The notes beneath the pieces are model-generated. The model was not told the origin of the DNA. It saw only the letters and a program-made list of their open reading frames with translations, and did not search any database. The position numbers were made by a program, and so were the translations under genes. From JBFAPK01 sp040676675 (GTDB lineage: Bacteria > Actinomycetota > Actinomycetes > Mycobacteriales > Micromonosporaceae), in NCBI RefSeq assembly GCF_040676675.1, contig NZ_JBFAPK010000032.1, positions 41,396-105,395 on the forward strand: a stretch of DNA of 64,000 nt. Direction: 5' to 3'. Positions 1 to 8,512 of the stretch are shown here, in pieces. Position 1 is the first letter of the stretch, and each line of letters starts with the position of its first letter.

Positions 1-586
1 CGACCTGACCGACGAGGCCGAGGTCGGCGCGCTCGCCGACGCGGTGGCCGAGCAGCTCGACGAGGTGGAGGTGCTGGTCAACAACGCCGGCCTGGCGAGC
101 CGGGCGAGCCCGGAGGTGCTACGCCCGGTCGCCCAGTTGAGCTACGACGAGTGGCACGGCGAGATCGAACGCAACCTCACCACGGCCTTCCTCTGCAGCC
201 GGGCGTTCATCGGCGGCATGGCCGAGCGGGGCTGGGGCCGGATCGTCAACCTCGCGGCCACGTCGGGGCCGGTGAACGCGCTGCCGACCGAGGCGGCGTA
301 CGCCGCCGCGAAGGCCGGCGTGGTCGGCCTCACCCGGGCGCTGGCGATGGAGATGATCGCCGACGGGGTCACGGTGAACGCGGTGGCGCCGGGCACGATC
401 TACACGGCCGCGTCCACGATGGCCGAGCTCAAGCAGGGGCTCGGTACGCCGGTCGGCCGTCCCGGTACGCCGGACGAGGTGGCCGCGGCCATCGCCTTCC
501 TCTGCTCGCCCGCCGCCTCGTACATCACCGGCCAGATGCTGGTGGTCGACGGCGGCAACAGCGTACGGGAGGCGCAGTACCGCTAG
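1..586 (+). CDS. SDR family oxidoreductase (3' part)
   Basis: The reading frame is open from the first bases, so the gene starts upstream of the window; about 194 C-terminal residues are seen. It is a classical short-chain dehydrogenase/reductase with a Rossmann fold that uses NAD(P)H. The NNAG motif lies near visible residue 27, and the catalytic Ser (NLAATSG region) and YAAAK (Tyr-xxx-Lys) lie around residues 85-104. The typical C-terminal SPAASYITGQMLVVDGG segment is complete and a TAG stop follows. The N-terminal TGxxxGxG cofactor loop is outside the window. FabG-like carbonyl reduction is the safest family-level role; the substrate is unknown. Confidence 0.9.
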   Translation, partial: DLTDEAEVGALADAVAEQLDEVEVLVNNAGLASRASPEVLRPVAQLSYDEWHGEIERNLTTAFLCSRAFIGGMAERGWGRIVNLAATSGPVNALPTEAAYAAAKAGVVGLTRALAMEMIADGVTVNAVAPGTIYTAASTMAELKQGLGTPVGRPGTPDEVAAAIAFLCSPAASYITGQMLVVDGGNSVREAQYR

Positions 587-1016
587 TCGAGGCCTGCGTC
601 GAGGCACCGGCCGGACGAGACAGGTCTTAGACCCGTTTCGTCCGGCTCGCCCCCGTGCGCCGTGCCAGGGTGCCGGGTTCGCGTACCAGTGCGGGCCGAG
701 TTCCAGGCGGCGTCCGGTTTGGGCAGTTCTGCCGATCGACAGGCCCCGGCCCGGGCTGGTTCCCTCAGCTCAGGGGGATGCTCGTCGGGAGCACCGGCCG
801 GGGCGGGCCACGGTTCCGGCGGCGAGCCCCCGGGCGACGCGGTCGGCGACGGTGCCATCGCCGGCCACCCGCGACGGTCGACGTGGAGGGCGCGCGAGCT
901 CCGGCGCGTCCTCCACCCCGTCGCCCGCGCGGCCCGTACCGGGGGCGGCCCGTCCGTCTCCGGCTCTCACGCGGCCCATGCCGGGGCGGCCGGCACGGCC
1001 CCGGCCGCCTGTCCGC
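587..1016. other. 430-bp intergenic stretch
   Basis: This stretch separates the SDR gene from the convergent DUF4190 gene. Several open frames cross it on both strands, but all are arginine/proline-rich and show no domain, as expected for chance frames in high-GC DNA. The only structure I see is a short inverted repeat at 980-987 / 998-1005 (8-bp GC stem, 10-nt loop) just past the stop of the minus-strand DUF4190 gene, which could act as its terminator. Confidence 0.5.
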
Positions 1017-1535
1017 TCAGTACGTGCCGGCGCCGCCGTCCGAACCGGCCCAGATCAGTACCGCGATCCAGGCGCAGCAGGCGGCGAGGTAGAGGCCGGT
1101 GAAGACGTAGCCCAGCACCAGCCCCCAGAGCGCCAGTTGGCCGCCCTGCTCGCCGGTCTGCCGGATCTGCCGCCGGGCGAGGTGCCCGAGCACGATGCCG
1201 ACCGGCGCGAAGACGAACGCGAAGACCAGCGACAGGATCGCCATGATGTTGGTGCCGCGGGGCGGTCCGCCGTAGCCGTACTGGCCGTACTGCCCGGGGT
1301 GGCTGGGCTGGCCACCCCACTGGCCGGGCTGGCCGCCGTACTGGCCGGGCTGTCCGTACTGGCCGGGTTGACCGCCGTACTGGCCCGGCTGACCGTACTG
1401 GCCGGGCGGGCCGTAACCGGGCTGCGACTGCTCGCCGGGCGGCTGCGGGGGCGTGCCCGGGTCGGGGCCGTACGGGTGTTCACCCCGCTGTGGACCCTGC
1501 GGGTTCTGAGGTTCGCCCGGCTCTGGGTAGCTCAT
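1017..1535 (-). CDS. DUF4190 membrane protein with Gly/Gln/Tyr/Pro repeat N-terminus
   Basis: About 172 aa. The first ~95 residues are a low-complexity Pro-Gly-Gln-Tyr region built of repeats such as GQYGGQPGQYGQP. A DUF4190-type domain with two membrane helices follows (NIMAILSLVFAFVFAPVGIVLGHLARRQI, then the LWGLVLGYVFTGLYLAACCAW region). The start at MSYPEP is chosen because AAGGAGG lies a few bases upstream on the minus strand; a longer frame exists but has no such site. Proteins of this shape are common in actinobacteria and their function is not established. It is probably a small inner-membrane protein with a cytoplasmic disordered tail. Confidence 0.8.
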   Translation of the reverse strand: MSYPEPGEPQNPQGPQRGEHPYGPDPGTPPQPPGEQSQPGYGPPGQYGQPGQYGGQPGQYGQPGQYGGQPGQWGGQPSHPGQYGQYGYGGPPRGTNIMAILSLVFAFVFAPVGIVLGHLARRQIRQTGEQGGQLALWGLVLGYVFTGLYLAACCAWIAVLIWAGSDGGAGTY

Positions 1536-1692
1536 CGCATTTGTCCTCCTTGCCGGGACGGTACCGGGCGCGGTGAAGCTTTTCACAGCAGATGTATGGA
1601 CTGGTCACCTTGGCGGCGCCGGAAGCTGGGGCCGATACTGACCCAACGTTTGGTTACCCGTCAGTAGGCGGTACGGACCCAGGGAGGTCGCC

Positions 1693-2895
1693 ATGGCCAG
1701 ACTCGCCCAGACGCCCGGCCTGACCGATGTGCAGCGATCGATCCTGGAGACCGTGCGGGAGTTCACCGACAAGGAGATCATCCCGCACGCGCAGCGGCTG
1801 GAGCGCGCCGACGAGTACCCGGCCGACATCGTCGACGGGATGCGGGAGATGGGCCTCTTCGGCCTCACCATCGACGAGGAGTACGGCGGGCTCGGCGAGT
1901 CGCTGCTCACCTACGCCCTGGTCGTCGAGGAGCTCTCCCGGGGCTGGATGTCGATCTCCGGCATCGTCAACACGCACTTCATCGTCGCGTACCTGGTCTC
2001 CCAGCACGGCTCGGCGGAACAGCGGGAACGGCTGCTGCCCCGGATGGCGACCGGCGAGATGCGCGGCGCCTTCTCCATGTCCGAGCCGGGCTGCGGCTCC
2101 GACGTCGCGGCGATCCGTTCCCGGGCCGTACGCGACGGCGAGAACTTCGTACTCGACGGCCAGAAGATGTGGCTCACCAACGGCGCGTACTCCTCGGTCG
2201 TCGCCACCCTGGTCCGCACCGACACGGGCGCCGACTCGGTCTACGGCAACATGACCACCTTCCTGGTCGAGAAGGAGCCGGGCTTCGGCGAGACCCGCCC
2301 CGGACTCACCATCCCGGGCCGGATCGAGAAGATGGGCTACAAGGGCGTCGAGACCACGGAGATGATCCTCGACGGCGTCGTCGTGCCCGCCACGGCCGTG
2401 CTCGGGGGCGTGCCGGCGGGCCTCGGCCGCGGCTTCTACCAGATGATGGACGGCATCGAGGTGGGGCGGGTCAACGTCGCCGCCCGCGCCTGCGGGATCT
2501 CGCTGCGGGCGTTCGAGCTCGCCGTCGGCTACGCGCAGCAGCGCCAGACCTTCGGCAAGCCGCTCGCCGGGCACCAGGCGATCGCCTTCAAGCTCGCCGA
2601 GATGGGTACGAAGATCGAGGCCGCGCACGCGCTGATGGTCAACGCCGCCCGGCTGAAGGACGCCGGGGCGCGCAACGACGTCGAGGCCGGCATGGCCAAG
2701 CTGCTCGCCTCCGAGTACTGCGCCGAGGTGGTGCAGGAGGCATTCCGCATCCACGGTGGGTACGGCTACTCGAAGGAGTACGAGATCGAGCGGCTGATGC
2801 GGGAGGCGCCGTTCCTGTTGATCGGCGAGGGAACCTCGGAGATCCAGAAGACCATCATCTCCCGGGGCCTGCTCAAGGAGTACCGCCTGCCGTAG
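1693..2895 (+). CDS. Acyl-CoA dehydrogenase
   Basis: A 400-aa FAD-dependent acyl-CoA dehydrogenase that would introduce an alpha-beta double bond into an acyl-CoA and pass electrons to ETF. The family signature MSEPGCGSD lies near residue 135, a YAQQRQTFGKPL segment near residue 280, and the C-terminal EGTSEIQ motif carries the likely catalytic base at about Glu379. Length matches the family. AGGGAGG precedes the ATG. The gene stands alone between divergent and convergent neighbours, so the chain-length or branched-chain substrate cannot be assigned. Confidence 0.92.
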   Translation: MARLAQTPGLTDVQRSILETVREFTDKEIIPHAQRLERADEYPADIVDGMREMGLFGLTIDEEYGGLGESLLTYALVVEELSRGWMSISGIVNTHFIVAYLVSQHGSAEQRERLLPRMATGEMRGAFSMSEPGCGSDVAAIRSRAVRDGENFVLDGQKMWLTNGAYSSVVATLVRTDTGADSVYGNMTTFLVEKEPGFGETRPGLTIPGRIEKMGYKGVETTEMILDGVVVPATAVLGGVPAGLGRGFYQMMDGIEVGRVNVAARACGISLRAFELAVGYAQQRQTFGKPLAGHQAIAFKLAEMGTKIEAAHALMVNAARLKDAGARNDVEAGMAKLLASEYCAEVVQEAFRIHGGYGYSKEYEIERLMREAPFLLIGEGTSEIQKTIISRGLLKEYRLP

Positions 2896-2913
2896 GCGCC
2901 GGGGGACGACCGG

Positions 2914-3318
2914 TCAACTGCGGGAGAGGCTCCCGACGGCCCGCTCGACCGCCAGGCACCGGTCCTCGACGTACTCGACGCCGGCCTCCTCGGCGATCCG
3001 GCGCGCCTGCGGCGAGACGATGTCGAGCTGCAACCACACGGCCGGCGCGCCGATCGCCACCGCCTCCCGGACGACCTCCACCGCCTCCTCGGCGGGACGG
3101 AACACGTTGACGAGGTCGACCGGGTGCGGGATGTCCGCGAGCGAACGGTAGACCCGCTCGCCGAAGAGCTCGTCGGCGTACGGGTTGACCGGGGTGATCC
3201 GCCAGCCGTACCGCTGCATCTGGGCCGGGACCGAATGCGCGGCCTTGCGCGGGTCGCGCGAGGCGCCGACCACCGCGATCGTCGCGGCGCCGGCCAGGAT
3301 CTGCTGAGGTGTCCGCAC
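2914..3318 (-). CDS. CoA-binding domain protein (YccU-like)
   Basis: A 134-aa single-domain protein of the CoA_binding_2 family with a Rossmann-like fold. The motif VVGASRDPRKAAHSV near residue 17 is the nucleotide-binding loop, and the later NVFRPAEEAVEV and WLQLDIVSPQA segments are family hallmarks. Members are thought to bind CoA or a related nucleotide, but the physiological role is unknown. It is convergent with the acyl-CoA dehydrogenase, 18 nt from its stop. Confidence 0.85.
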   Translation of the reverse strand: MRTPQQILAGAATIAVVGASRDPRKAAHSVPAQMQRYGWRITPVNPYADELFGERVYRSLADIPHPVDLVNVFRPAEEAVEVVREAVAIGAPAVWLQLDIVSPQARRIAEEAGVEYVEDRCLAVERAVGSLSRS

Positions 3319-3387
3319 CCGCCGACTGTAGCTCCGCGGCTCGACGGGCGGCCGGGCCGCGATCGTGCGGGCCGGAGGCCGGTCCGG

Positions 3388-5442
3388 TCAGAGCAGGGTG
3401 AGCTGCTCGGGCCCGGGCGTGGGCTCCGGTACGTCGCGAGCGGTCCCGGGCTCCGCCCGGTTCAGCCCGTAGCGCCGGGCCGCCATCCGCACCCGGGCCA
3501 CCACCTCGCGCTGGTGGCTCTGCGGTTGGTACGAGCCGGTGCCGAAGAGTTCGCGGTAACGGGGTACGAGCCGAGGGAACTCCCGACCCAGCCAGCCCGC
3601 GTACCACTCCCGCGCGCCGGGACGCAGGTGCAGCGGGAGGGGCGTGACGCTGACCGCCCCGGAGGCCGCGATGGCCGCGACGGTCTCCTCGATGGAGTCG
3701 TCGGTGTCGGTGAGCCCGGGCAGGATCGGCGCCATCAGCACGCCGACCCGGAAACCGGCGTCGGTGAACCGGCGTACGGCGTCCAGCCGCCGCCGCGGGC
3801 TGGGCGTACCGGACTCGACCGAGCGCCACAGCCGCTCGTCGACGAAGCCGACGGAGAACGAGAGGCTCACCCGGGTCACCTCGGCGGCCTGCCGCAGCAG
3901 CGGCAGGTCACGCAGGATCAGGGTGCCCTTGGTGAGGATCGAGAACGGGTTGGCGAAGTCGCGCAGCGCGGTCAGGATCGGCGGCATGAGCCGGTAGCGC
4001 CCCTCGGCGCGCTGGTAGCAGTCGACGTTGGTACCCATCGCGATGTGTTCGCCCCGCCACTTGCGGGCGCCCAGCTCCCGCCGTACCAGCTCGCCCGCGT
4101 TGACCTTGACGACCACCTTGGTGTCGAAGTCCCGCCCGGCGTCCAGGTCGAGGTAGGTGTGGGTGTTGCGGGCGAAGCAGTTGTGGCTGACCACGCCGTT
4201 GGCGACGAAGTCGCCGGTCCCGGTGGTGATGTCGTAGAGCGGCAGGTCCAGGCCCAGTGGTTCGATCGACGACACCCGCAGGTCGCCGTCGCTCCCGATC
4301 GCCGCGCCGTCGATCCGGAGCCTCCGGCCCGTCGCGGGGTCGGTCCGGTGGACGAAGCGGAGGCGTTCCCGCAGCCCGCCGCTCAGCCGCACCACCCGCG
4401 CCCCGTCCGGCGAGCGCTCGTCCTCCAGCGCCGCCTCGAAGCCGGCGGCGTGCAGCGCCGCCGTCGTCTCTTCGAGGAGCAGGTCGTCGCCGGCGGCGAC
4501 GCGTACGGTCCCGTCGGCGCCGCCCCTGACGTCGAAGATCCCGGCGAGGAAGCCCAGCCGCCACCCCTCGGACGGCTCCTCCGGCCGGGCGACGAGCTCC
4601 CGGATCCTCACCACGTCCGCCACCTTCGAGGTCCGGATCGCGTGGCGCTCCCGACGGGCGGCGCCCGCCGGGCCGGGCCGGGCGGACGCCACCTGGACGC
4701 CCACGTTGCCGAGGTACCGCCGGACCCGGTCGACCACCTCGCGGTCGGCCAGCGCCAGGCGGAACCGGTGGACCCTGCCGTAGCTGTAGGCGTACGAGGC
4801 GAGGATCCCCTCGCCCCGGATCGTGCCGGCGAGGTAGCCGCGCTGGTACTCCGCGCTCTCCTTGGGCGGTGCGGCGAGCCCGCCCACGCCCATGAGCCGC
4901 TGCCCCCTGGTCAGGTGCGGTCGCCGCGTGCCGTCGGGGTGGTCCGTCACGTGCTTCCAGCCGCCGGGGGTGAGAAACCGGTGGTCCCCGCTCGCCACCA
5001 GGCTGGTGCCGTCGGCGAGGGTGATCCGGTATGCCGGTTTCACCGTCGACCAGTGCGCCAGCACCTCGGTCGGCACGTAGCGGCGGTGGGCGCCCGACCC
5101 GGCGGTCCCGTAGATCCGGTCGCCGACCCGGAGGTCGGCGAGCGGCTTCGTCCGGCCGTCGGCCATGAGGATGGGCGTGTCGCCGGAGAGGCAGTAACTG
5201 CACGCGTGGGTGCAGCCACGGTACGGGTTGACCGTCCAGTCGAACGGCACGCGGGAGGCGCCGGGCACCCGGTTGATGATCGACTTGGCGCGTACCTCGT
5301 AGAAGGTCATCCCGGCGAAGTCGGGCGTGTCGAACGTCCTGACCACGGCGTCGGGCAGCGCCAGCGGCAGGGATGGCGCTGCCGCCGGCGCCGCCACGGA
5401 GACTCCCTGGTCGGGGGGAGCCGACAGGTTGTCCCATCGCAC
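3388..5442 (-). CDS. Intein-containing Rv2578c-family radical SAM protein
   Basis: The precursor is 684 aa from a GTG start that reads VRWDNL, matching the usual beginning of this family; a longer frame upstream has no support. The N-extein carries the start of the SplB-like radical SAM cluster motif (CTHACSY). The host cysteine that completes CxxxCxYC is the first C-extein residue after the intein (CFARNTH). Removing the 338-residue intein leaves a 346-aa enzyme. Conserved radical SAM segments follow, including the GTNVDCYQRAEGRYRL region and SILTKGTLILRDLP. The substrate is unknown. An SOS box 9-24 nt upstream suggests control by DNA damage. The active enzyme can form only after protein splicing, because the intein separates the iron-sulfur ligands. 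Confidence 0.9.
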   Translation of the reverse strand: MRWDNLSAPPDQGVSVAAPAAAPSLPLALPDAVVRTFDTPDFAGMTFYEVRAKSIINRVPGASRVPFDWTVNPYRGCTHACSYCLSGDTPILMADGRTKPLADLRVGDRIYGTAGSGAHRRYVPTEVLAHWSTVKPAYRITLADGTSLVASGDHRFLTPGGWKHVTDHPDGTRRPHLTRGQRLMGVGGLAAPPKESAEYQRGYLAGTIRGEGILASYAYSYGRVHRFRLALADREVVDRVRRYLGNVGVQVASARPGPAGAARRERHAIRTSKVADVVRIRELVARPEEPSEGWRLGFLAGIFDVRGGADGTVRVAAGDDLLLEETTAALHAAGFEAALEDERSPDGARVVRLSGGLRERLRFVHRTDPATGRRLRIDGAAIGSDGDLRVSSIEPLGLDLPLYDITTGTGDFVANGVVSHNCFARNTHTYLDLDAGRDFDTKVVVKVNAGELVRRELGARKWRGEHIAMGTNVDCYQRAEGRYRLMPPILTALRDFANPFSILTKGTLILRDLPLLRQAAEVTRVSLSFSVGFVDERLWRSVESGTPSPRRRLDAVRRFTDAGFRVGVLMAPILPGLTDTDDSIEETVAAIAASGAVSVTPLPLHLRPGAREWYAGWLGREFPRLVPRYRELFGTGSYQPQSHQREVVARVRMAARRYGLNRAEPGTARDVPEPTPGPEQLTLL
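4180..5193 (-). other. Intein with degenerate LAGLIDADG endonuclease
   Basis: This in-frame segment encodes 338 residues, beginning CLSGDTPILMADG (Cys1, block A) and ending VVSHN (block G, His-Asn), followed by Cys+1 of the host. A block B-like DGTSLVASGDHRFLT segment is present near residue 65. The middle holds two dodecapeptide motifs: YLAGTIRGEG near intein residue 120 and FLAGIFDVRG near residue 211. The second has Arg at the position normally holding the catalytic acid, so the endonuclease is probably impaired while splicing residues are intact. It sits exactly at a cluster-binding cysteine, a typical conserved intein insertion point. Confidence 0.88.
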
Positions 5443-5450
5443 GGCACGAT

Positions 5451-5466
5451 TCGAACACGCGTACGA
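5451..5466 (-). promoter_or_regulatory. LexA-type SOS box
   Basis: The 16-mer reads TCGAAC-N4-GTACGA, one mismatch from the mycobacterial/actinobacterial LexA box TCGAAC-N4-GTTCGA. It ends 9 nt before the GTG start of the Rv2578c-type gene. On the minus strand TTGCCA, then 17 nt, then TCGAAT overlap the box, followed 6 nt later by the GTG, which fits a leaderless promoter occluded by LexA. From memory, the M. tuberculosis homologue also lies beside an SOS box. Confidence 0.7.
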
Positions 5467-5608
5467 GAAAATGGCAAGCCGGCGCGGCGGTCGCGGCCGG
5501 ACGGCACCCCGGCCGACACCCGTGACGTGCGCCGCGACATCTCGGGGCCGTGACGTGCGCCGGGACACGTCGGGGCAGCCCCGGGCCGGGGCGCGGCATC
5601 ATTGCCCG

Positions 5609-6559
5609 GTGGACGTGACGGACCTCGAGCCGCACCGGGGCGAGCTGGTGGCGTACTGCTACCGGATGCTCGGCTCGTTCCACGAGGCCGAGGACCTGGT
5701 GCAGGAGACGATGCTGCGCGCCTGGCGGGCCCGGGACCGCTACGACCCCGCGCGCGCCTCCGTACGGACCTGGCTGTACCGGATCGCGACCAACGCCTGC
5801 CTGACCGCGCTGGAGGGACGGCCCCGGCGGCCGTTGCCGTCCGGGCTGGGCGCGCCCAGCGAGGATCCCCGGGCGGCGCTCACGCCGGCGTTCGACATCC
5901 CCTGGCTCCAGCCGTTTCCCGATCCGCGGTTGGACGCGGAGGCGCGGGCCGACATGCGGCTGGCGCTGGTCGTGGCGATGCAGGTCCTGCCGCCACGGCA
6001 GCGGGCCGTGCTCGTGCTCCGCGAGGTGCTGGAGTTCACCGCCGCCGAGGTCGCCGACCAGCTGGGGACCACGGTGCCGGCCGTCAACAGCGCCCTCCAG
6101 CGGGCCCGCGCCGCCCTGCGGACCGCGGGGGACGTGGGCGAGGTCACCGAGCCGGACGATCCCGAGGTGCGCGGGGCCGTCGAACGGTACCTGCGGGCGT
6201 TCCAGGCGGCCGACGTCACCGCGCTCGTGCGACTGCTCACCGACGACGCCGTGCTGGAGATGCCGCCGGTGCCGCTCTGGTACCGAGGCCGCCGCGACTA
6301 CGGCCTGTTCATGAGCCGCGTGTTCGAGACGCGCGGGACGGACTGGGGGGTGCGCCGGCTGACCGCCAACGGGCAGCCCGCGTTCGCCGCGTACGCGCCG
6401 GAGCCCGGTGGCGGCCACCGCCGGCTGCACACGCTCCAGGTCCTCACGGTGGTCGGCGGGCGGGTCGCGCGCAACGTGGTGTTCGCCGATCCCCGCGTGT
6501 TCCAGGCGTTCGACCTGCCCGAACGGATCCCCGTCGACGATTTTTCCCGGCAGCGATGA
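5609..6559 (+). CDS. Sigma-70 family (SigG/SigX5-like) RNA polymerase sigma factor with SnoaL-like tail
   Basis: 316 aa from a GTG start (VDVTDLEPHRGELVAYCYRM). Region 2 (RMLGSFHEAEDLVQETMLRAWRA) and region 4 (LPPRQRAVLVLREVLEFTAAEVADQLG) are clear, followed by a ~130-residue NTF2/SnoaL-like domain (RYLRAFQAADVTALVRLLTDDAVLEM). This architecture is that of the large ECF group often called SigG or sigma-70 factor TIGR02960, in which the C-terminal domain is thought to modulate activity in place of a classical anti-sigma factor. It is followed 56 nt later by a dihydrofolate-reductase-like gene, a likely co-transcribed target. Confidence 0.88.
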   Translation: MDVTDLEPHRGELVAYCYRMLGSFHEAEDLVQETMLRAWRARDRYDPARASVRTWLYRIATNACLTALEGRPRRPLPSGLGAPSEDPRAALTPAFDIPWLQPFPDPRLDAEARADMRLALVVAMQVLPPRQRAVLVLREVLEFTAAEVADQLGTTVPAVNSALQRARAALRTAGDVGEVTEPDDPEVRGAVERYLRAFQAADVTALVRLLTDDAVLEMPPVPLWYRGRRDYGLFMSRVFETRGTDWGVRRLTANGQPAFAAYAPEPGGGHRRLHTLQVLTVVGGRVARNVVFADPRVFQAFDLPERIPVDDFSRQR

Positions 6560-6615
6560 GTCCGGCCGGTGCCGCCGGTACGTACCGGCGAGCATCGAGC
6601 GACAGGAGAACCATC

Positions 6616-7173
6616 GTGAGCGTCATCGTCATCGAGTTCGTCACCCTGGACGGGATCGTCTCCGACCCGGACGGCCGCGGAGGCACACCGACCGGCGGCT
6701 GGGCGTTCCGCCACGGCCCCGAGACGGTAGCCGGCGACAAGTTCCGGCTCGGCAGCATCCTGGACGACGGGGTCCTGCTGCTGGGGCGGAGGACCTGGCA
6801 GCTGTTCTCGCGGCTCTGGCCCGCGCGCGAGGACCCGTTCTCGGTACGGATGAACGCCGTGCCGAAGCTGGTCGCCACCCGTACGCTGACCGGCACGTCG
6901 GCGTGGGCGAACTCGCGGATCGTCGACGGCGATCTCGTGGACGCCGTCAGGCGCGAGCGGCGCGACGTGATCGTCACGGGCAGCCTCGGGGTGGTGCGGA
7001 CGCTCATGGCCGAGGACCTGGTCGACGAGTACCGGCTGCTGACCTTCCCCACGGTCCTCGGCACCGGCGAGCGGTTGTTCTCCCCCGGCGGCGGGCCCAC
7101 GTACCTGGAGTGCCGGTCGGCCGAGCGGGTGGGTGCCGCCGTCCTCGCCCGCTACGGCCGGGCGGCGCGCTGA
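6616..7173 (+). CDS. Dihydrofolate reductase family (RibD C-terminal domain) protein
   Basis: 185 aa from GTG, preceded by AGGAG. The fold markers are IEFVTLDGIVSDPDG at the N-terminus, LLLGRRTWQLFSRLWP near residue 55 and VTGSLGVVRTLMAEDLVDEYRL near residue 120. These belong to the YyaP/YwjB-like RibD_C family rather than to true FolA. The family binds NADPH; substrates are generally unknown. Its position directly behind an ECF sigma gene suggests regulation with or by that factor. Confidence 0.85.
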   Translation: MSVIVIEFVTLDGIVSDPDGRGGTPTGGWAFRHGPETVAGDKFRLGSILDDGVLLLGRRTWQLFSRLWPAREDPFSVRMNAVPKLVATRTLTGTSAWANSRIVDGDLVDAVRRERRDVIVTGSLGVVRTLMAEDLVDEYRLLTFPTVLGTGERLFSPGGGPTYLECRSAERVGAAVLARYGRAAR

Positions 7174-7284
7174 CGGTCGCCTGGTAGGACCGCCGACGAC
7201 CGCATCCAGGTCCTCGATGAGCCGCGCGCCTCGACCTTCGGTACCGACGCCCGCCCGGGGGCCGGTCCCGCGGGTCGGGGCGGG

Positions 7285-8301
7285 TCAGCTCGCCGGCGGT
7301 CCGCTGCTCTCGCGGCGGACCAGCTCGGCGTCGACGTGCTCGACGTCCGGGGCGTCCCCGGAGGGCTCCAGCGCGAGGCTCATGGCGCGGGCGCCCATGT
7401 CCGCCAGGGGCAGGCGCACGGTGGTGAGCGCCGGGGTGACGTCGCGGGCGATCGGCATGTCGTCGAAGCCGATCACGCTGATCCGGCCCGGCACGCCGAT
7501 GCCCCGCTCGCGCAGCAGGGCGAGCGCGCCGACCGCCATCGAGTCGTTGAGCGCGGCGATGGCGGTGATCTCCGGCGCCGCGTCGAGCAGGGCCGCCGTG
7601 GCGGCGGTACCGCCGGCCCGGTCGAAGCCCGCGTAGACGATCCGGCTCGCCGGCAGCTCGACGCCGTGCTCGGCGGCGGCGCGGCGCAGCCCGGCCAGCC
7701 GGTCGGTGGTGGTGGTGAGGTGCTCCGGTCCGGCGATCACGCCGAGGTTCCGGTGGCCGAGGGAGAGCAGCTCGCCGCCCATGAGGTAGCCGCCGGTCTC
7801 GTTGGCCGGGATGACCGCGTGGCCGGTGTGGTCGTGCCGGCCGATCACCGCGACGTGCCCGCCCGTGGCCTGGTACACCCGCAGCTTCGCGTCGAGCGTG
7901 CGGGTGAACTCCTCGTCGTGGTACCCGGAGCCGGTGAGGATGATCGCCGCGACCTGGTGCGCCCGGAGCAGCTCGACGTACTCCAGCTCCTTGTCCGGGT
8001 CGCGGTACGTGTTGCAGATGATCACGAGCCGGCCGTGCTGGGTGGCGACGCGTTGCAGGCCGCGGGTGATCTCGGCGAAGTACGGGTCGGAGACGTCGTG
8101 CACGATCACGCCGACGGCGCTGCGGTGGGAGCGGGCGAGGGACTGGGCGTGCGCGTTCGGGACGTACTGAAGCTCCTCGACGGCGGCGAGCACCCGCTCG
8201 CGCAGCGCCTCGGTCACCGGCTTGGGGCTGCCGTTGATGATCCTGGACGCGGTGGCGGGCGAGACTCCCGCGCGACGGGCGACATCCGCCAAGGTGGCCA
8301 T
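7285..8301 (-). CDS. LacI family transcriptional regulator
   Basis: 338 aa, starting at MATLADVARRAGVSPATASRIING, a textbook LacI N-terminal helix-turn-helix and hinge. A periplasmic-binding-protein-like effector domain follows (VGVIVHDVSDPYFAEI, GHRNLGVIAGPEH, ISVIGFDDMPIARDVTPALTTV). A sugar or sugar-derived effector is likely. The gene is divergent from a Gfo/Idh/MocA oxidoreductase and sugar isomerase pair; a LacI-type operator lies in the shared 210-bp region, so it most likely represses those genes and itself. Confidence 0.93.
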   Translation of the reverse strand: MATLADVARRAGVSPATASRIINGSPKPVTEALRERVLAAVEELQYVPNAHAQSLARSHRSAVGVIVHDVSDPYFAEITRGLQRVATQHGRLVIICNTYRDPDKELEYVELLRAHQVAAIILTGSGYHDEEFTRTLDAKLRVYQATGGHVAVIGRHDHTGHAVIPANETGGYLMGGELLSLGHRNLGVIAGPEHLTTTTDRLAGLRRAAAEHGVELPASRIVYAGFDRAGGTAATAALLDAAPEITAIAALNDSMAVGALALLRERGIGVPGRISVIGFDDMPIARDVTPALTTVRLPLADMGARAMSLALEPSGDAPDVEHVDAELVRRESSGPPAS

Positions 8302-8442
8302 CGATCCAGCCCTTCCCGCCGGGCCCGCTCCGCGCGAGCCTTGGAAAACACGGCATGGTGCCGGCAGTCGGATGTTGGTGAGGATAGCGCGCGGGGCCGA
8401 GCACCCTTGCTCAAGCCGGCGGCGTCTTAGTAGTGTGCGCGG

Positions 8443-8456
8443 GAAAGCGCTTACCT
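8443..8456. promoter_or_regulatory. LacI-family operator
   Basis: The sequence GGAAAGCGCTTACC is a near-perfect palindrome around the central GCGC, with the AAAGCGCTT core typical of LacI-family sites. It lies between the divergent lacI-type gene and the oxidoreductase gene, 57 nt before the latter's ATG, so binding could repress both directions. Confidence 0.7.
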
Positions 8457-8512
8457 GCCGCCCGGGGCGGTAGTCGACGAGCGGTAGTCGATCAGCCTGA
8501 GGAGGCGACGGC

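Noticed and set aside
3124..5553. Long plus-strand frame opposite the radical SAM gene
   Set aside because: Shadow of a real gene; no domain, and the minus frame has clear extein and intein motifs.
3908..6595. Long minus-strand frame overlapping the radical SAM and sigma genes
   Set aside because: Out of frame with both and composed of Arg/Pro/Ala-rich low complexity.
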